Shown piece after piece: positions 1-8,599 of a stretch of DNA of 64,000 bases (position 1 is its first letter; each line of letters opens with the position of its first letter). The translations under genes were made by a program, and so were the position numbers. The DNA comes from Cytobacillus kochii (GTDB lineage: Bacteria > Bacillota > Bacilli > Bacillales > Cytobacillaceae). The notes beneath the pieces were generated by a model. It saw only the letters and a program-made list of their open reading frames with translations, was not told the origin of the DNA and did not search any database. Where the stretch lies: NCBI RefSeq assembly GCF_020171845.1, contig NZ_JAIVAM010000016.1, positions 1-64,000 of the forward strand, read 5' to 3'.

Positions 1-95
1 GTAAGATCCCTGAAAGATGATCAGGTTGATAGGTTAGAGGTGGAAGTGTGGCGACACATGCAGCTGACTAATACTAATCGATCGAGGACTTAACC
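1..95 (+). rRNA. 23S rRNA, 3' end only
   Basis: The first 95 bases match the 3' terminal part of Bacillus 23S rRNA, ending in the segment GATCGAGGACTTAACC. The gene starts outside the window. 5S rRNA and tRNAs follow, so this is the distal part of an rrn operon. Confidence 0.93.
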
Positions 96-105
96 AATTT
101 GAAAT

Positions 106-213
106 GCGGAGGCGCCTTGCACAGGTGCGACAAGCATAAGACGGATTTGACAGGAGGTTGTTCTTTAACCTCATGACAAATTTGACTTATGACCTCGAGC
201 ACCTAGGCGCCGC
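106..213 (+). repeat. Long stem-loop in the 23S-5S spacer
   Basis: The arm at 106-140 (starting GCGGAGGCGCC, ending CATAAG) pairs with the arm at 186-213 (starting CTTATGACC, ending GGCGCCGC). A smaller hairpin, GGAGGTT/AACCTC, lies inside at 153-173. Spacer stems of this kind usually help process the rRNA precursor. The rest of the spacer up to 370 holds no gene; it has a small hairpin near 223-241. Confidence 0.6.
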
Positions 214-370
214 AGCTGGACAGTACTACGTAAGTAGTAGCCTACAGCACGCATTCAGGCGATTACTCAATAAATATCTTCTTCAACATTACCTAGTTTT
301 CAGAGAATGATTTAAAATTTCTCTTGAAATTTTCATAAAAGACGTTATAATAATAAATGTCTTTAATAAG

Positions 371-487
<117 letters not shown>

Positions 488-506
488 ATACATATTATCA
501 TATTAT

Positions 507-581
507 TCCGCAGTAGCTCAGTGGTAGAGCATTCGGCTGTTAACCGAACGGTCGTAGGTTCGAATCCTACCTGCGGAGCCA
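507..581 (+). tRNA. tRNA-Asn (GTT)
   Basis: Cloverleaf with TCCGCAG/CTGCGGA acceptor stem, anticodon GTT in the loop of CGGCTGTTAACCG, and encoded CCA. First of eight clustered tRNAs. Confidence 0.95.
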
Positions 582-612
582 TTTTAAACAAAATCAAAGA
601 TATTTAGCTGAT

Positions 613-685
613 GCTTCCATAGCTCAGCAGGTAGAGCACTTCCATGGTAAGGAAGAGGTCACCGGTTCGAGCCCGGTTGGAAGCT
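613..685 (+). tRNA. tRNA-Thr (GGT)
   Basis: Acceptor GCTTCCA pairs with TGGAAGC. The anticodon stem CTTCC/GGAAG holds GGT. No CCA is encoded. Confidence 0.94.
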
Positions 686-709
686 CTGGTAAGAACTTTA
701 AATATTTTT

Positions 710-784
710 GGCCCCTTGGTCAAGCGGTTAAGACACCGCCCTTTCACGGCGGTAACACGGGTTCGAATCCCGTAGGGGTCACCA
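710..784 (+). tRNA. tRNA-Glu (TTC)
   Basis: Acceptor GGCCCCT/AGGGGTC, anticodon TTC in CCCTTTCACGG, CCA encoded. Confidence 0.95.
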
Positions 785-788
785 TTTT

Positions 789-864
789 GGAGGATTAGCT
801 CAGCTGGGAGAGCATCTGCCTTACAAGCAGAGGGTCGGCGGTTCGATCCCGTCATCCTCCACCA
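789..864 (+). tRNA. tRNA-Val (TAC)
   Basis: Acceptor GGAGGAT/ATCCTCC, anticodon TAC in TGCCTTACAAGCA, CCA encoded. Confidence 0.95.
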
Positions 865-884
865 TTTCAATTTACTATAGATGG

Positions 885-960
<76 letters not shown>

Positions 961-978
961 TTTTAATATATTTATGTC

Positions 979-1062
979 GGAGGGGTAGCGAAGTGGCTAA
1001 ACGCGGCGGACTGTAAATCCGCTCCTTCGGGTTCGGCAGTTCGAATCTGCCCCCCTCCACCA
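979..1062 (+). tRNA. tRNA-Tyr (GTA)
   Basis: Class II tRNA with a long variable arm (GCTCCTTCGGGTTC). The anticodon is GTA, the acceptor is GGAGGGG/CCCCTCC, and CCA is encoded. Confidence 0.95.
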
Positions 1063-1141
1063 TTTCAATTTTATTTGAATGAAAATCCAAAAAGCGGACA
1101 TAATATAATTAGTCCTTTTTATTTTGTTTTTTTACATACGA

Positions 1142-1216
1142 TGGGCTATAGCCAAGCGGTAAGGCAACGGATTTTGATTCCGTCATTCGCAGGTTCGATC
1201 CCTGCTAGCCCAGCCA
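1142..1216 (+). tRNA. tRNA-Gln (TTG)
   Basis: Acceptor TGGGCTA/TAGCCCA, anticodon TTG in CGGATTTTGATTCCG, CCA encoded. Confidence 0.95.
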
Positions 1217-1221
1217 TTTTC

Positions 1222-1294
1222 GAGCCATTAGCTCAGTTGGTAGAGCATCTGACTTTTAATCAGAGGGTCGAAGGTTCGAGTCCTTCATGGCTCA
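1222..1294 (+). tRNA. tRNA-Lys (TTT)
   Basis: Acceptor GAGCCAT/ATGGCTC, anticodon TTT in CTGACTTTTAATCAG. No CCA is encoded. Last tRNA of the cluster. Confidence 0.95.
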
Positions 1295-1300
1295 CTTAAT

Positions 1301-1329
1301 CCTTAAACATTTATGTTTAAGGGTTTTTA
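1301..1329 (+). terminator. Intrinsic terminator of the rRNA/tRNA operon
   Basis: The hairpin CCTTAAACA-TTTA-TGTTTAAGG is followed by a T-rich tract, just after tRNA-Lys. Confidence 0.85.
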
Positions 1330-1707
1330 TTTGTTATCTTGTATTTTTCCCCATGAGGTCAAACATAAGGAAAAACCCAAATTTTGCGGCGATTCAACGA
1401 AATTACTCACATTACATATAAATCATCAAAAGTGTATACATACTTCTTGTATGAGATATCAAATGGCCTTTCTTCGTACCATTCCTCTAACTTAACTAAG
1501 CGCATCTATTTTCGGTGATTTGTAATTGCAAGCTGTGTTAAGAAATATATCATTCTCCGTTTGTGTTGTACTGTCCTGACCACAGTAATTAACCCAATAA
1601 ATGCCCTTTTTTTGTATAGATATACAAAATTTTGCACAGTTGAACCATCAGAATGTAACCGTTTACAATAGAGAGAGAATTCATTCTTTAGTAGGGGGAG
1701 CAACTAA
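1330..1707. other. Intergenic, no gene seen
   Basis: Short open frames here have no recognisable product and no good ribosome binding site. The stretch should contain the rocF promoter, but I see no convincing -35/-10 pair or RocR-type operator. Confidence 0.5.
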
Positions 1708-2604
1708 ATGAAAAACATTTCGATTATTGGTATGCCGATGGACTTGGGACAATTACGAAGAGGGGTAGACATGGGGCCAAGTGCCATCCGATATGCGGGC
1801 ATTGAAAATAGATTACAACAACTTAATCACCAAGTTGATGATTTAGGTGATATTGAAATAGGTAGGTCGACTGAACAAATAGATAAGGAAACAGGTTTAA
1901 GAAACTTGGACTTAATTGCAGAAAAGACTAAAATCTTAGCCGATCAAGTTGATGGGGTAGTAAAAAAAGGAGCATTTCCTCTAGTTTTAGGAGGGGATCA
2001 TAGTATCGCTATTGGTACATTAGCTGGTTTATTACAGCATTATCATAACTTAGGTGTGATTTGGTACGATGCACACGGGGACTTAAATACAGCAGAAACT
2101 TCGCCTTCCGGTAATATTCATGGGATGTCCTTAGCAGTCGCTCTAGGGTATGGGCATCCGTTGTTATTAGAGGTAGGAGGAGTCCATAAGAAGTTAAAGC
2201 CTGAAAATGTTGTGATTATAGGAGCAAGGTCTTTGGACCAAGGAGAAAGGGATTTGATTAAAGCCAAGGGAATAAAAGTCTTTACGATGCATGAAATTGA
2301 TCGCTTAGGGATGCCGAAGGTAATGGAAGAGACGATTAGTTATTTACAAGACCGAACAGATGGTGTTCACCTTTCGCTAGATTTAGATGGTCTTGATCCA
2401 TCTGATGCACCTGGTGTGGGTACACCAGTTATGGGGGGGATAAGTTATCGAGAGAGCCACCTTGCTATGGAAATACTGGCAGAATCTCAAATGATTACTT
2501 CGGCCGAATTTGTTGAGGTTAATCCAATATTAGATGAAAGAAATAAAACAGCTGATGCAGCGGTGGCCTTAATGGGCTCGCTATTCGGTGAAAAATTACT
2601 ATAA
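1708..2604 (+). CDS. rocF: Arginase
   Basis: This gene makes arginase (298 aa), which hydrolyses L-arginine to ornithine and urea in the cytoplasm, the first step of arginine catabolism. The ureohydrolase manganese ligands are visible: GGDHS near residue 98, DAHGD near 123, and LDLDGLDP near 226-233. The length is that of Bacillus RocF. The start is fixed by a strong GGGGGAG binding site 7 bases upstream. It is a single gene between the tRNA terminator and its own terminator, next to sigW as in several Bacillaceae. The symbol rests on homology alone, since no other roc gene is nearby. Confidence 0.93.
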   Translation: MKNISIIGMPMDLGQLRRGVDMGPSAIRYAGIENRLQQLNHQVDDLGDIEIGRSTEQIDKETGLRNLDLIAEKTKILADQVDGVVKKGAFPLVLGGDHSIAIGTLAGLLQHYHNLGVIWYDAHGDLNTAETSPSGNIHGMSLAVALGYGHPLLLEVGGVHKKLKPENVVIIGARSLDQGERDLIKAKGIKVFTMHEIDRLGMPKVMEETISYLQDRTDGVHLSLDLDGLDPSDAPGVGTPVMGGISYRESHLAMEILAESQMITSAEFVEVNPILDERNKTADAAVALMGSLFGEKLL

Positions 2605-2610
2605 AGTGAA

Positions 2611-2645
2611 AGAAGCTTGAGTCGATGCTCAAGCTTCTTTTTTTA
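2611..2645. terminator. Terminator after rocF, converging with the spo0E-like gene
   Basis: AGAAGCTTGAG/CTCAAGCTTCT stem followed by seven Ts. The stop codon of the opposite-strand spo0E-like gene lies inside the stem, so the hairpin may serve both genes. Confidence 0.85.
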
Positions 2646-2793
2646 ATGTTAATGTATAGTATCTATTAATTAGATTGTCCAATTCAATGCTCGCTTTAAG
2701 AACTTGGTGGTTTGAAAATGAAGAAATAGAAGCAAGTTCAACCATTTTAGCTCTGTGGATTTCAATATCTTTTAATAGTTCCTCCGTATACAT
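2629..2793 (-). CDS. Spo0E-like aspartyl-phosphate phosphatase
   Basis: This small protein (54 aa from the chosen start) looks like the Spo0E family of phosphatases, which remove phosphate from response regulators such as Spo0A~P and so delay sporulation. It fits the family's helix-loop-helix pattern: a first helix LLKDIEIHRAKMVELA, a short loop, then a second helix LKASIELDNLINRY. A longer frame reaches 2877. I prefer the ATG at 2793 because AAAGGA precedes it at a usable distance and the family starts just before this helix. The target regulator cannot be told from sequence. Confidence 0.72.
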   Translation of the reverse strand: MYTEELLKDIEIHRAKMVELASISSFSNHQVLKASIELDNLINRYYTLTLKKEA

Positions 2794-3049
2794 GAGATCA
2801 TTGTCCTTTCCATTTGAAAATTTTATTCCAGCACGTAGACAATTTTTAAATGTATGGTCTCTTGTTCGTTGGAGCAAAAATATTGAAGGGAAGGTCTTTT
2901 TTCCTTCGTCAACACACTGGTTTTAAATCCTTTATACCCAGTATGAAAATTAATTAAACTACTTTAGTTAAAATTTGTTAAAATATTATGTGATAACTCT
3001 TATATAACCAAAGTACTTATGGAGGAAAAGGAACCTAATAAAAAATATG

Positions 3050-3075
3050 TGAAACCTTTTTGCTATCGATTCGTA
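3050..3075 (+). promoter_or_regulatory. SigW-type autoregulatory promoter
   Basis: TGAAAC at 3050-3055, exactly 16 bases, then CGTA at 3072-3075. This is the known SigW promoter consensus and lies 40 bases before sigW, so the sigma factor should drive its own operon. Confidence 0.88.
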
Positions 3076-3114
3076 AATGATTATCGATAAGCCGCATAGA
3101 GCGGGGGTAAATAG

Positions 3115-3678
3115 ATGGAATTGTTGGTGAAGAAAAGAATTAAACAAGTATTAAAAGGAGATCAAGATGCTTACGCTGAAATAGTAGAAATATACAAAGA
3201 CAGAGTATATCATATCTGTTATCGAATGTTGGGTAATCAACATGAGTCTGAAGATATTGCACAAGAAGCTTTCTTACGAGCATATGTAAATATACAAAGC
3301 TTCAATACGAACTTAAAGTTCTCAACATGGTTATATCGCATTGCAACAAACCTATGTATTGACCGGATCAGGAAGAAAAAGCCTGACTATTATTTGGACG
3401 CGGAAGTAGCAGGAACAGACGGTTTAAATATGTACTCACAAATTCCCGCGAGTACGAAACTACCTGAAGAAGATGTAGAAAAAATGGAGTTGCAGGAAAC
3501 CATACAAATGGAAATTTCGAAGCTACCGGAAAAATATCGATCGGTCATCGTGCTTAAGTACATTGAAGAACTGTCCTTGAATGAAATCAGTGAGACCTTA
3601 GATCTACCATTAGGCACTGTGAAAACGAGGATTCATAGGGGAAGAGAAGCTTTAAGAAAGCAATTACGCTACGTATAA
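3115..3678 (+). CDS. sigW: ECF RNA polymerase sigma factor SigW
   Basis: SigW is an extracytoplasmic-function sigma factor that turns on envelope-stress and antimicrobial-defence genes. The 187-residue length equals that of B. subtilis SigW. Region 2 is seen at about residues 20-95 (SEDIAQEAFLRAY, STWLYRIATNLCIDRIR), and region 4 near 130-185 ends in the helix-turn-helix LSLNEISETLDLPLGTVKTRIHR. It is followed after 13 bases by its anti-sigma gene and preceded by a perfect SigW promoter, the standard autoregulated arrangement. Confidence 0.95.
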   Translation: MELLVKKRIKQVLKGDQDAYAEIVEIYKDRVYHICYRMLGNQHESEDIAQEAFLRAYVNIQSFNTNLKFSTWLYRIATNLCIDRIRKKKPDYYLDAEVAGTDGLNMYSQIPASTKLPEEDVEKMELQETIQMEISKLPEKYRSVIVLKYIEELSLNEISETLDLPLGTVKTRIHRGREALRKQLRYV

Positions 3679-3691
3679 GAAGGTGATTTCA

Positions 3692-4321
3692 GTGAAATGT
3701 AATGAAGAAATTATTGAATATATGCATGAATATTTAGATGAAGAAATAACAGATGAGCATAAACAATTACTAAAAACACATATAGAGCAATGTGAAGAAT
3801 GCCGCATGCATTTTCATGAACTAAAACGAGCGATTGCCTTTGTCCAGAGTACGTCACATTTCCAAGCGCCTGCAGGTTTTACTGAGAATGTGATGGCAAG
3901 ACTGCCTAAGGAAAAGAAAAAAGTAGGTGCACAAAGGTGGCTCAGGAAGCACCCAATGCTTGCTGCAGCATCGCTCTTTCTTATCTTAATGTCTGGAAGT
4001 GTTCTATCTGCCTGGAATCAAGAAAGTGCATTGTCTGTTTCCAAGCAATCTAATCTAGTGATTGAGAACGATACGGTCATTGTCCCAGAAGGAGAAGTGG
4101 TCAAGGGAGATGTTGTTGTTAAGAATGGGAACTTGCAGATAAATGGTGAAGTCGAAGGGGATGCAACGGTCATTAATGGTGAGCAATATTTAGCCTCCGC
4201 TGGTAACGTCACAGGAGAAATAAAAGAAGTAGACCAGCTTTTTGAATGGTTATGGTATCACATTAAAAATACAAGTAAAAGTTTAATCTCGACTGTTACA
4301 CAAGAGGATGAAAAAGAGTAA
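3692..4321 (+). CDS. rsiW: Anti-sigma-W factor RsiW
   Basis: RsiW is a single-pass membrane protein that holds SigW inactive until envelope stress triggers its stepwise proteolysis. The zinc anti-sigma motif H-x3-C-x2-C appears as HIEQCEEC near residues 32-39. One transmembrane helix (HPMLAAASLFLILMSGS) follows, then an extracellular part with the RsiW-like VPEGEVVKGDVVVKNG. I chose the GTG at 3692: AGAAGGTG sits 6 bases before it, and the protein then begins like B. subtilis RsiW. A GTG at 3683 would add three residues but overlaps the binding site. Confidence 0.92.
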   Translation: MKCNEEIIEYMHEYLDEEITDEHKQLLKTHIEQCEECRMHFHELKRAIAFVQSTSHFQAPAGFTENVMARLPKEKKKVGAQRWLRKHPMLAAASLFLILMSGSVLSAWNQESALSVSKQSNLVIENDTVIVPEGEVVKGDVVVKNGNLQINGEVEGDATVINGEQYLASAGNVTGEIKEVDQLFEWLWYHIKNTSKSLISTVTQEDEKE

Positions 4322-4331
4322 GGGAATATAG

Positions 4332-4358
4332 GTCACTGCTATAATGCGGTGGCTTTTT
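4332..4358 (+). terminator. Weak terminator after rsiW
   Basis: GTCACTGC-TATAAT-GCGGTGGC stem with G-T pairs, then five Ts. Confidence 0.55.
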
Positions 4359-4483
4359 CCTTTGTTCAAAGAAGTGTAAATATGTAATTATTTGTTAATA
4401 AATCGCTTAATCTTTGCATATGTAGTAATAAAAATGTAGGATATATTTTAATAACGTTCACGATTGTATACATAACTAGAAAA

Positions 4484-4511
4484 TTGGATTTCATTAGAAA
4501 TATGGTATAAT
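4484..4511 (+). promoter_or_regulatory. SigA-type promoter for cdaA-cdaR-glmM
   Basis: TTGGAT (4484-4489), 16-base spacer, TATAAT (4506-4511), about 55 bases before cdaA. The perfect -10 makes this the likely housekeeping promoter. Confidence 0.65.
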
Positions 4512-4565
4512 AAGTAGGTTAAACGACTATTTTAATGGTGGAAATAAATACTTGGAGGAAGGAAA

Positions 4566-5408
4566 ATGTCGCTTTTAGATTTATCTTTCACAGATTTACC
4601 TTTATTAAGGCTTTTAGCGAATACAGTAGACATTCTCCTTGTCTGGTTCGTTATATATAAATTAATTATGATTGTTAAAGGGACGAAAGCCGTCCAATTA
4701 GTCAAAGGGATATTTATTATTCTGATTGTAAAGGTTTTAAGTGATATCCTTCATTTGCAAACTTTAGGATGGATGATGGAACAAGTTCTCTTATGGGGGG
4801 TACTAGCCATTATTATTATCTTCCAACCAGAGTTGCGTCGTGCACTAGAGCAGCTTGGTAGGGGTAAATTCTTCGTTAGAAGTGGTAACCAAGAAGAGAT
4901 GGATCAAGATCAATTAGTTACTGCAATTGTAAAGTCTGTTGATTACATGGCTAAGCGGAGAATTGGTGCGCTAATTTCGATTGAACGTGAAACTGGTATG
5001 GGTGACTATATTGAAACTGGTATTCCATTGCATTCCAAAATATCATCAGAATTACTTATTAATATCTTTATTCCCAATACACCATTACATGATGGCGCCG
5101 TTATTATACAGAAAAGTCAAATTGCAGCTGCTGCATGTTACTTGCCTTTATCAGAAAGTCCTTTTATCTCTAAAGAGTTAGGTACTAGACATAGAGCAGC
5201 GATGGGAATTAGTGAAGTAACAGATAGTATCACCATTATTGTGTCTGAAGAGACAGGTGGAATATCTGTAGCGAAAAATGGTGAACTTACACGCGATTTG
5301 AAACTCGATCAGCTCAAAGAACTTTTAAATGAGAAGCTTATTCACTCAGCTAAATCAAAACAATCTTCTTCCACTCTTTGGAACTGGAGGGGAAAGAAAA
5401 ATGGATAA
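4566..5408 (+). CDS. cdaA: Diadenylate cyclase CdaA
   Basis: CdaA joins two ATP into cyclic di-AMP, the essential messenger for potassium, osmotic and wall balance. Three N-terminal membrane helices (about residues 12-88) precede the DAC catalytic domain, which shows the active motifs DGA (176-178, in PLHDGAVII) and RHR (208-210, in GTRHRAAMG). Its 280 aa fit the family. It overlaps cdaR by 8 bases, and glmM follows: the conserved cdaA-cdaR-glmM operon, in which CdaR and GlmM both modulate the cyclase. Confidence 0.95.
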   Translation: MSLLDLSFTDLPLLRLLANTVDILLVWFVIYKLIMIVKGTKAVQLVKGIFIILIVKVLSDILHLQTLGWMMEQVLLWGVLAIIIIFQPELRRALEQLGRGKFFVRSGNQEEMDQDQLVTAIVKSVDYMAKRRIGALISIERETGMGDYIETGIPLHSKISSELLINIFIPNTPLHDGAVIIQKSQIAAAACYLPLSESPFISKELGTRHRAAMGISEVTDSITIIVSEETGGISVAKNGELTRDLKLDQLKELLNEKLIHSAKSKQSSSTLWNWRGKKNG

Positions 5409-6729
5409 ATATATTGATAAGCTCATTGATACCAGATGGTTTATGAAGGTAGTGGCTTTATTAATTGCTCTGCTCCTGTTTGATTCGGTTTATGATACGA
5501 ATAACGATAATAGAAGTATCAATGTACCTGGAGATGATGGCTCAGCTGTCATTGAAAATGTTCCGCTCACAGCTTACTATGATACAGATAATCTTGTCGT
5601 TTCCGGACTTCCAGAAACAGTGGCTGTTACGTTAGATGGCCCAAGGAGCCATTTGGAAAATGCGAAGGCACAGCGGAACTTTGAAGTGTTTGTGGACTTA
5701 TCAGATGCAGAAATTGGTCGACAAGAAGTAGAGGTAGGGATTAAAGATCTATCCGATAAGCTTGAGTATATAATTGACCCTTCTACTGTAGATGTAACAA
5801 TTGATGAAAAAGTAACTGAAGAGTTCAATGTGGAAGCAGAATTTAACAATAGTTTACTTGAAGAAGGTTACAAGGCCGAAGCAGCACTTGCTGAACCTAG
5901 TACTGTCAAAATAACAGGTGCCAAAAATGTGATTGAATCGATTGCTTATGTCAAAGCAACTGTTAATACAAAAGGTTCTATAACGGAATCATTTACAGAA
6001 ACAGCCGCGATTAATGTGCTCGATCGTAATATGAATAAATTAGATGTAGATGTAAATCCAGGTGAGGTGGAGGTTTCGGTCGATGTGAAGCGTTTAAGTA
6101 AGACGGTTCCCATCGATATTGTTGAAACCGGGAGCCTTCCTTCGGGAGTTGAGTTAGATTCTCTTAAGCTCAGCCAAACAGAAGCAACCATTTTTGCTCC
6201 AGAAAATGTTCTAAGTGATGTCAAAACGGTTAGGGTAGAGGTCGATTTAAGCAAACTCGATAAAAATCAGGAAATAAAATTACCTGTGATCATCTCTGAC
6301 GGAATTACTAGTGTTGATCCTAAAGAAGTGACGGTTAATGCCAATGTGACTGTTAAGGAACAAGAAGCACCAGAAGATAGCAGCAGTGAGGAAGAAGAAT
6401 CACAAGTACAAGAACAAGAGCAGGAACAAGCCGCAAATGAACAAACAGTGAATCGAACCTATTCAGGCATGCCGATAACAATCACAGGCTTAGACGACCA
6501 ATATGATGTGACATTTCAAAGCCCTGATGAAGGTGAGACAAGCTTGAAGGTTTCTGGTAATGAAAAGGATATGAATAATTTAAGTAAAGGTGATTTTACC
6601 CTATCTATAGATGTATCTGGCCTTGATCCTGGAGAACATGAGGTGAATATTCAATTAGACGCACCTCCTGGTGTTGAGTCCCAACTTGAGAGTGAGACGG
6701 CAACAATCAATATTACAGAAAAAGAATAG
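5401..6729 (+). CDS. cdaR: CdaA regulatory protein CdaR (YbbR repeats)
   Basis: CdaR is a membrane-anchored extracellular protein that modulates CdaA activity. A single N-terminal transmembrane segment (FMKVVALLIALLLFDSVY) is followed by about four YbbR-type beta repeats. Between the last two is a Glu/Gln/Ser-rich linker around residues 355-380. The open frame extends upstream inside cdaA, but the ATG at 5401 has a strong GGAGGGG site, and the cytoplasmic start MDKYIDKLIDTRW matches the family. It is translationally coupled to cdaA. Confidence 0.9.
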   Translation: MDKYIDKLIDTRWFMKVVALLIALLLFDSVYDTNNDNRSINVPGDDGSAVIENVPLTAYYDTDNLVVSGLPETVAVTLDGPRSHLENAKAQRNFEVFVDLSDAEIGRQEVEVGIKDLSDKLEYIIDPSTVDVTIDEKVTEEFNVEAEFNNSLLEEGYKAEAALAEPSTVKITGAKNVIESIAYVKATVNTKGSITESFTETAAINVLDRNMNKLDVDVNPGEVEVSVDVKRLSKTVPIDIVETGSLPSGVELDSLKLSQTEATIFAPENVLSDVKTVRVEVDLSKLDKNQEIKLPVIISDGITSVDPKEVTVNANVTVKEQEAPEDSSSEEEESQVQEQEQEQAANEQTVNRTYSGMPITITGLDDQYDVTFQSPDEGETSLKVSGNEKDMNNLSKGDFTLSIDVSGLDPGEHEVNIQLDAPPGVESQLESETATINITEKE

Positions 6730-6765
6730 ATGGAACAGCAGAGGAAAGTGAAGGAGCGATTAATA

Positions 6766-8112
6766 ATGGGAAAATATTTTGGTACGGATGGCGTTCGCGG
6801 AGTGGCAAATAGTGAGTTAACGCCAGAGTTAGCCTTTAAACTAGGTAGATTTGGTGGATATGTATTAACAAAAGATCAAGAACGCCCAAAAGTTTTAATT
6901 GGGAGAGATACAAGAATCTCAGGACATATGCTTGAGAATGCACTGGTAGCAGGCCTTCTTTCTATCGGCGCAGAAGTGATGCGACTGGGCGTTATTTCTA
7001 CTCCAGGTGTGGCTTATTTAACGAAAGCATTAGATGCAGAAGCGGGCGTAATGATATCTGCTTCCCATAATCCTGTTGCGGATAATGGAATTAAGTTTTT
7101 TGGTCCAGATGGCTTCAAGCTTTCAGATGCACAGGAAAATGAAATCGAAGAACTAATGGACATGGAGAATGATTCCCTACCACGACCAGTTGGTGGTGAT
7201 CTTGGACAAGTGAATGATTACTTTGAAGGCGGACAGAAATATCTGCAATACTTAAAGCAATCTGTTGATGATGATTTTTCTGGCATTCATATCGCTTTAG
7301 ATTGTGCACATGGAGCGACTTCATTCTTAGCAAATCATTTATTTGCTGACTTGGATGCCGATTTATCAATGATGGGTGCTTCACCCAATGGGTTAAATAT
7401 CAATGAGGAAGTGGGCTCTACACATCCAGAAGCCTTAGCTGCTTTTGTGAAAGAAAGAGGAGCAGATGTAGGGCTTGCCTTTGATGGTGATGGTGATCGC
7501 TTAATAGCTATCGATGAAAAAGGGCAAGTGGTAGATGGTGACCAAATCATGTTCATTTGTGCGAAGTACTTGAAAGAACAAGGTAGACTTAAAGAGGATA
7601 CCGTTGTTTCTACAGTAATGAGCAACCTCGGTTTCTATAAGGGATTAGAAGCAAATGAGATGAAAAGTGTGCAAACGGCAGTCGGTGACCGCTATGTTGT
7701 AGAGGAAATGAAGAAGAGTGGTTATAGTTTAGGTGGCGAACAATCTGGACATATTATCTTCCTTGATCATATCACGACAGGTGACGGGCTCCTTTCTGGA
7801 TTACAACTAGTGAACATTATGAAAGTGACAGACAAATCACTTTCAGAGCTTGCGAAAGAAATGCAGAAGTTTCCACAAAAGCTCGTCAATATTAAAGTAA
7901 CGGATAAACACCATGTAACAGATAATGAAAAGGTTAAAGCTGTTATTAGTGAAGTTGAAAAAGAAATGAATGGTGATGGACGTATTCTTGTCCGCCCTTC
8001 AGGAACTGAACCGCTTGTTCGCGTCATGGCAGAAGCAGCTACAGAAGAGGCTTGTGAAGCATATGTAAACCGTATTGCTGCTGTTGTAGAAGAAGAAATG
8101 GGACTGAAATAA
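6766..8112 (+). CDS. glmM: Phosphoglucosamine mutase GlmM
   Basis: GlmM converts glucosamine-6-phosphate to glucosamine-1-phosphate for UDP-GlcNAc and peptidoglycan. The start at 6766 ([12 protein letters not shown]) gives 448 aa, as in B. subtilis, and has GAAGGAG upstream; the frame itself opens at 6730. The phosphoserine loop ISASHNPV places the active serine at 100. The metal-binding loop is DGDGDR and the phosphate-binding loop [10 protein letters not shown]. Last gene of the cda operon and one step after GlmS, whose gene follows. Confidence 0.96.
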   Translation: MGKYFGTDGVRGVANSELTPELAFKLGRFGGYVLTKDQERPKVLIGRDTRISGHMLENALVAGLLSIGAEVMRLGVISTPGVAYLTKALDAEAGVMISASHNPVADNGIKFFGPDGFKLSDAQENEIEELMDMENDSLPRPVGGDLGQVNDYFEGGQKYLQYLKQSVDDDFSGIHIALDCAHGATSFLANHLFADLDADLSMMGASPNGLNINEEVGSTHPEALAAFVKERGADVGLAFDGDGDRLIAIDEKGQVVDGDQIMFICAKYLKEQGRLKEDTVVSTVMSNLGFYKGLEANEMKSVQTAVGDRYVVEEMKKSGYSLGGEQSGHIIFLDHITTGDGLLSGLQLVNIMKVTDKSLSELAKEMQKFPQKLVNIKVTDKHHVTDNEKVKAVISEVEKEMNGDGRILVRPSGTEPLVRVMAEAATEEACEAYVNRIAAVVEEEMGLK

Positions 8113-8125
8113 GCGTGTAATATTG

Positions 8126-8168
8126 ATGCATAAGGGAACGCTTCTGTTTTCTTATGCATATTTTATTT
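8126..8168 (+). terminator. Terminator after glmM
   Basis: ATGCATAAG (8126-8134) pairs with CTTATGCAT (8151-8159), followed by TTTTATTT. Confidence 0.75.
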
Positions 8169-8235
8169 ATGTATGAAAAAAGCATGGAGAACTTCCACTT
8201 ATAGTAAAAAATACCTATTAATTGATGGTTATTCG

Positions 8236-8264
8236 TTGACTTTCAACAGCGTATCGGTTATGCT
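8236..8264 (+). promoter_or_regulatory. glmS promoter
   Basis: TTGACT (8236-8241), 17-base spacer, TATGCT (8259-8264). It lies about 60 bases before the ribozyme cleavage site, so the ribozyme is near the 5' end of the mRNA. Confidence 0.7.
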
Positions 8265-8323
8265 TATCATGTTTTTGTATATAAAAAAGAAGGGTGGTTT
8301 AGAAGAGCAATTTTCATAATTAA

Positions 8324-8520
8324 AGCGCCCGGGCTAACCTTTGAACGGATATGGAAGGTTAGTTGACGAGGAGGAGGTTTATCGAAGCATCGGCGGGTAC
8401 CTCCCGGTTGAAAAGCACAACCGTAATCATGTCTTTAAATCATTAGGGTAACCTAATGGACAAAGAGAGATGAATGCCATAAATAAAGAACGTAAAGGCA
8501 TCTATGTCATGCCTTGCTTT
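8324..8520 (+). ncRNA. glmS ribozyme (GlcN6P-sensing self-cleaving leader)
   Basis: The conserved AGCGCCCGGG start (cleavage between A8324 and G8325) leads into P1/P2, the GAGGAGGAGGTTTATCGAAG core, the P2.1/P3 region GGCGGGTACCTCCCGG, and a long P4 (ATTAGGGTAACCTAAT). The order and spacing follow the family. When glucosamine-6-phosphate is plentiful the RNA cuts itself and glmS mRNA is degraded, which controls amino-sugar supply. Confidence 0.94.
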
Positions 8521-8542
8521 CACATTGAAAAAATACGGAGAT

Positions 8543-8579
8543 AAGGGGCAAGTACGCCCTTAAAGGCTTCTTGCCCCTT
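8543..8579 (+). other. Hairpin between ribozyme and glmS start
   Basis: AAGGGGCAAG (8543-8552) pairs with CTTGCCCCTT (8570-8579). It ends about 8 bases before the AGGAGGAAG binding site and has no T-run, so it is probably not a terminator. It may shield the end of the cleaved mRNA or affect translation. Confidence 0.5.
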
Positions 8580-8599
8580 CTACATTAGGAGGAAGAAGT

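Noticed and set aside
1075..1299. Plus-strand open frame over tRNA-Gln and tRNA-Lys
   Set aside because: It is entirely explained by the two tRNAs and has no binding site.
1313..1703. Two short open frames before rocF
   Set aside because: No ribosome binding site, no family resemblance, and one overlaps the terminator tail.
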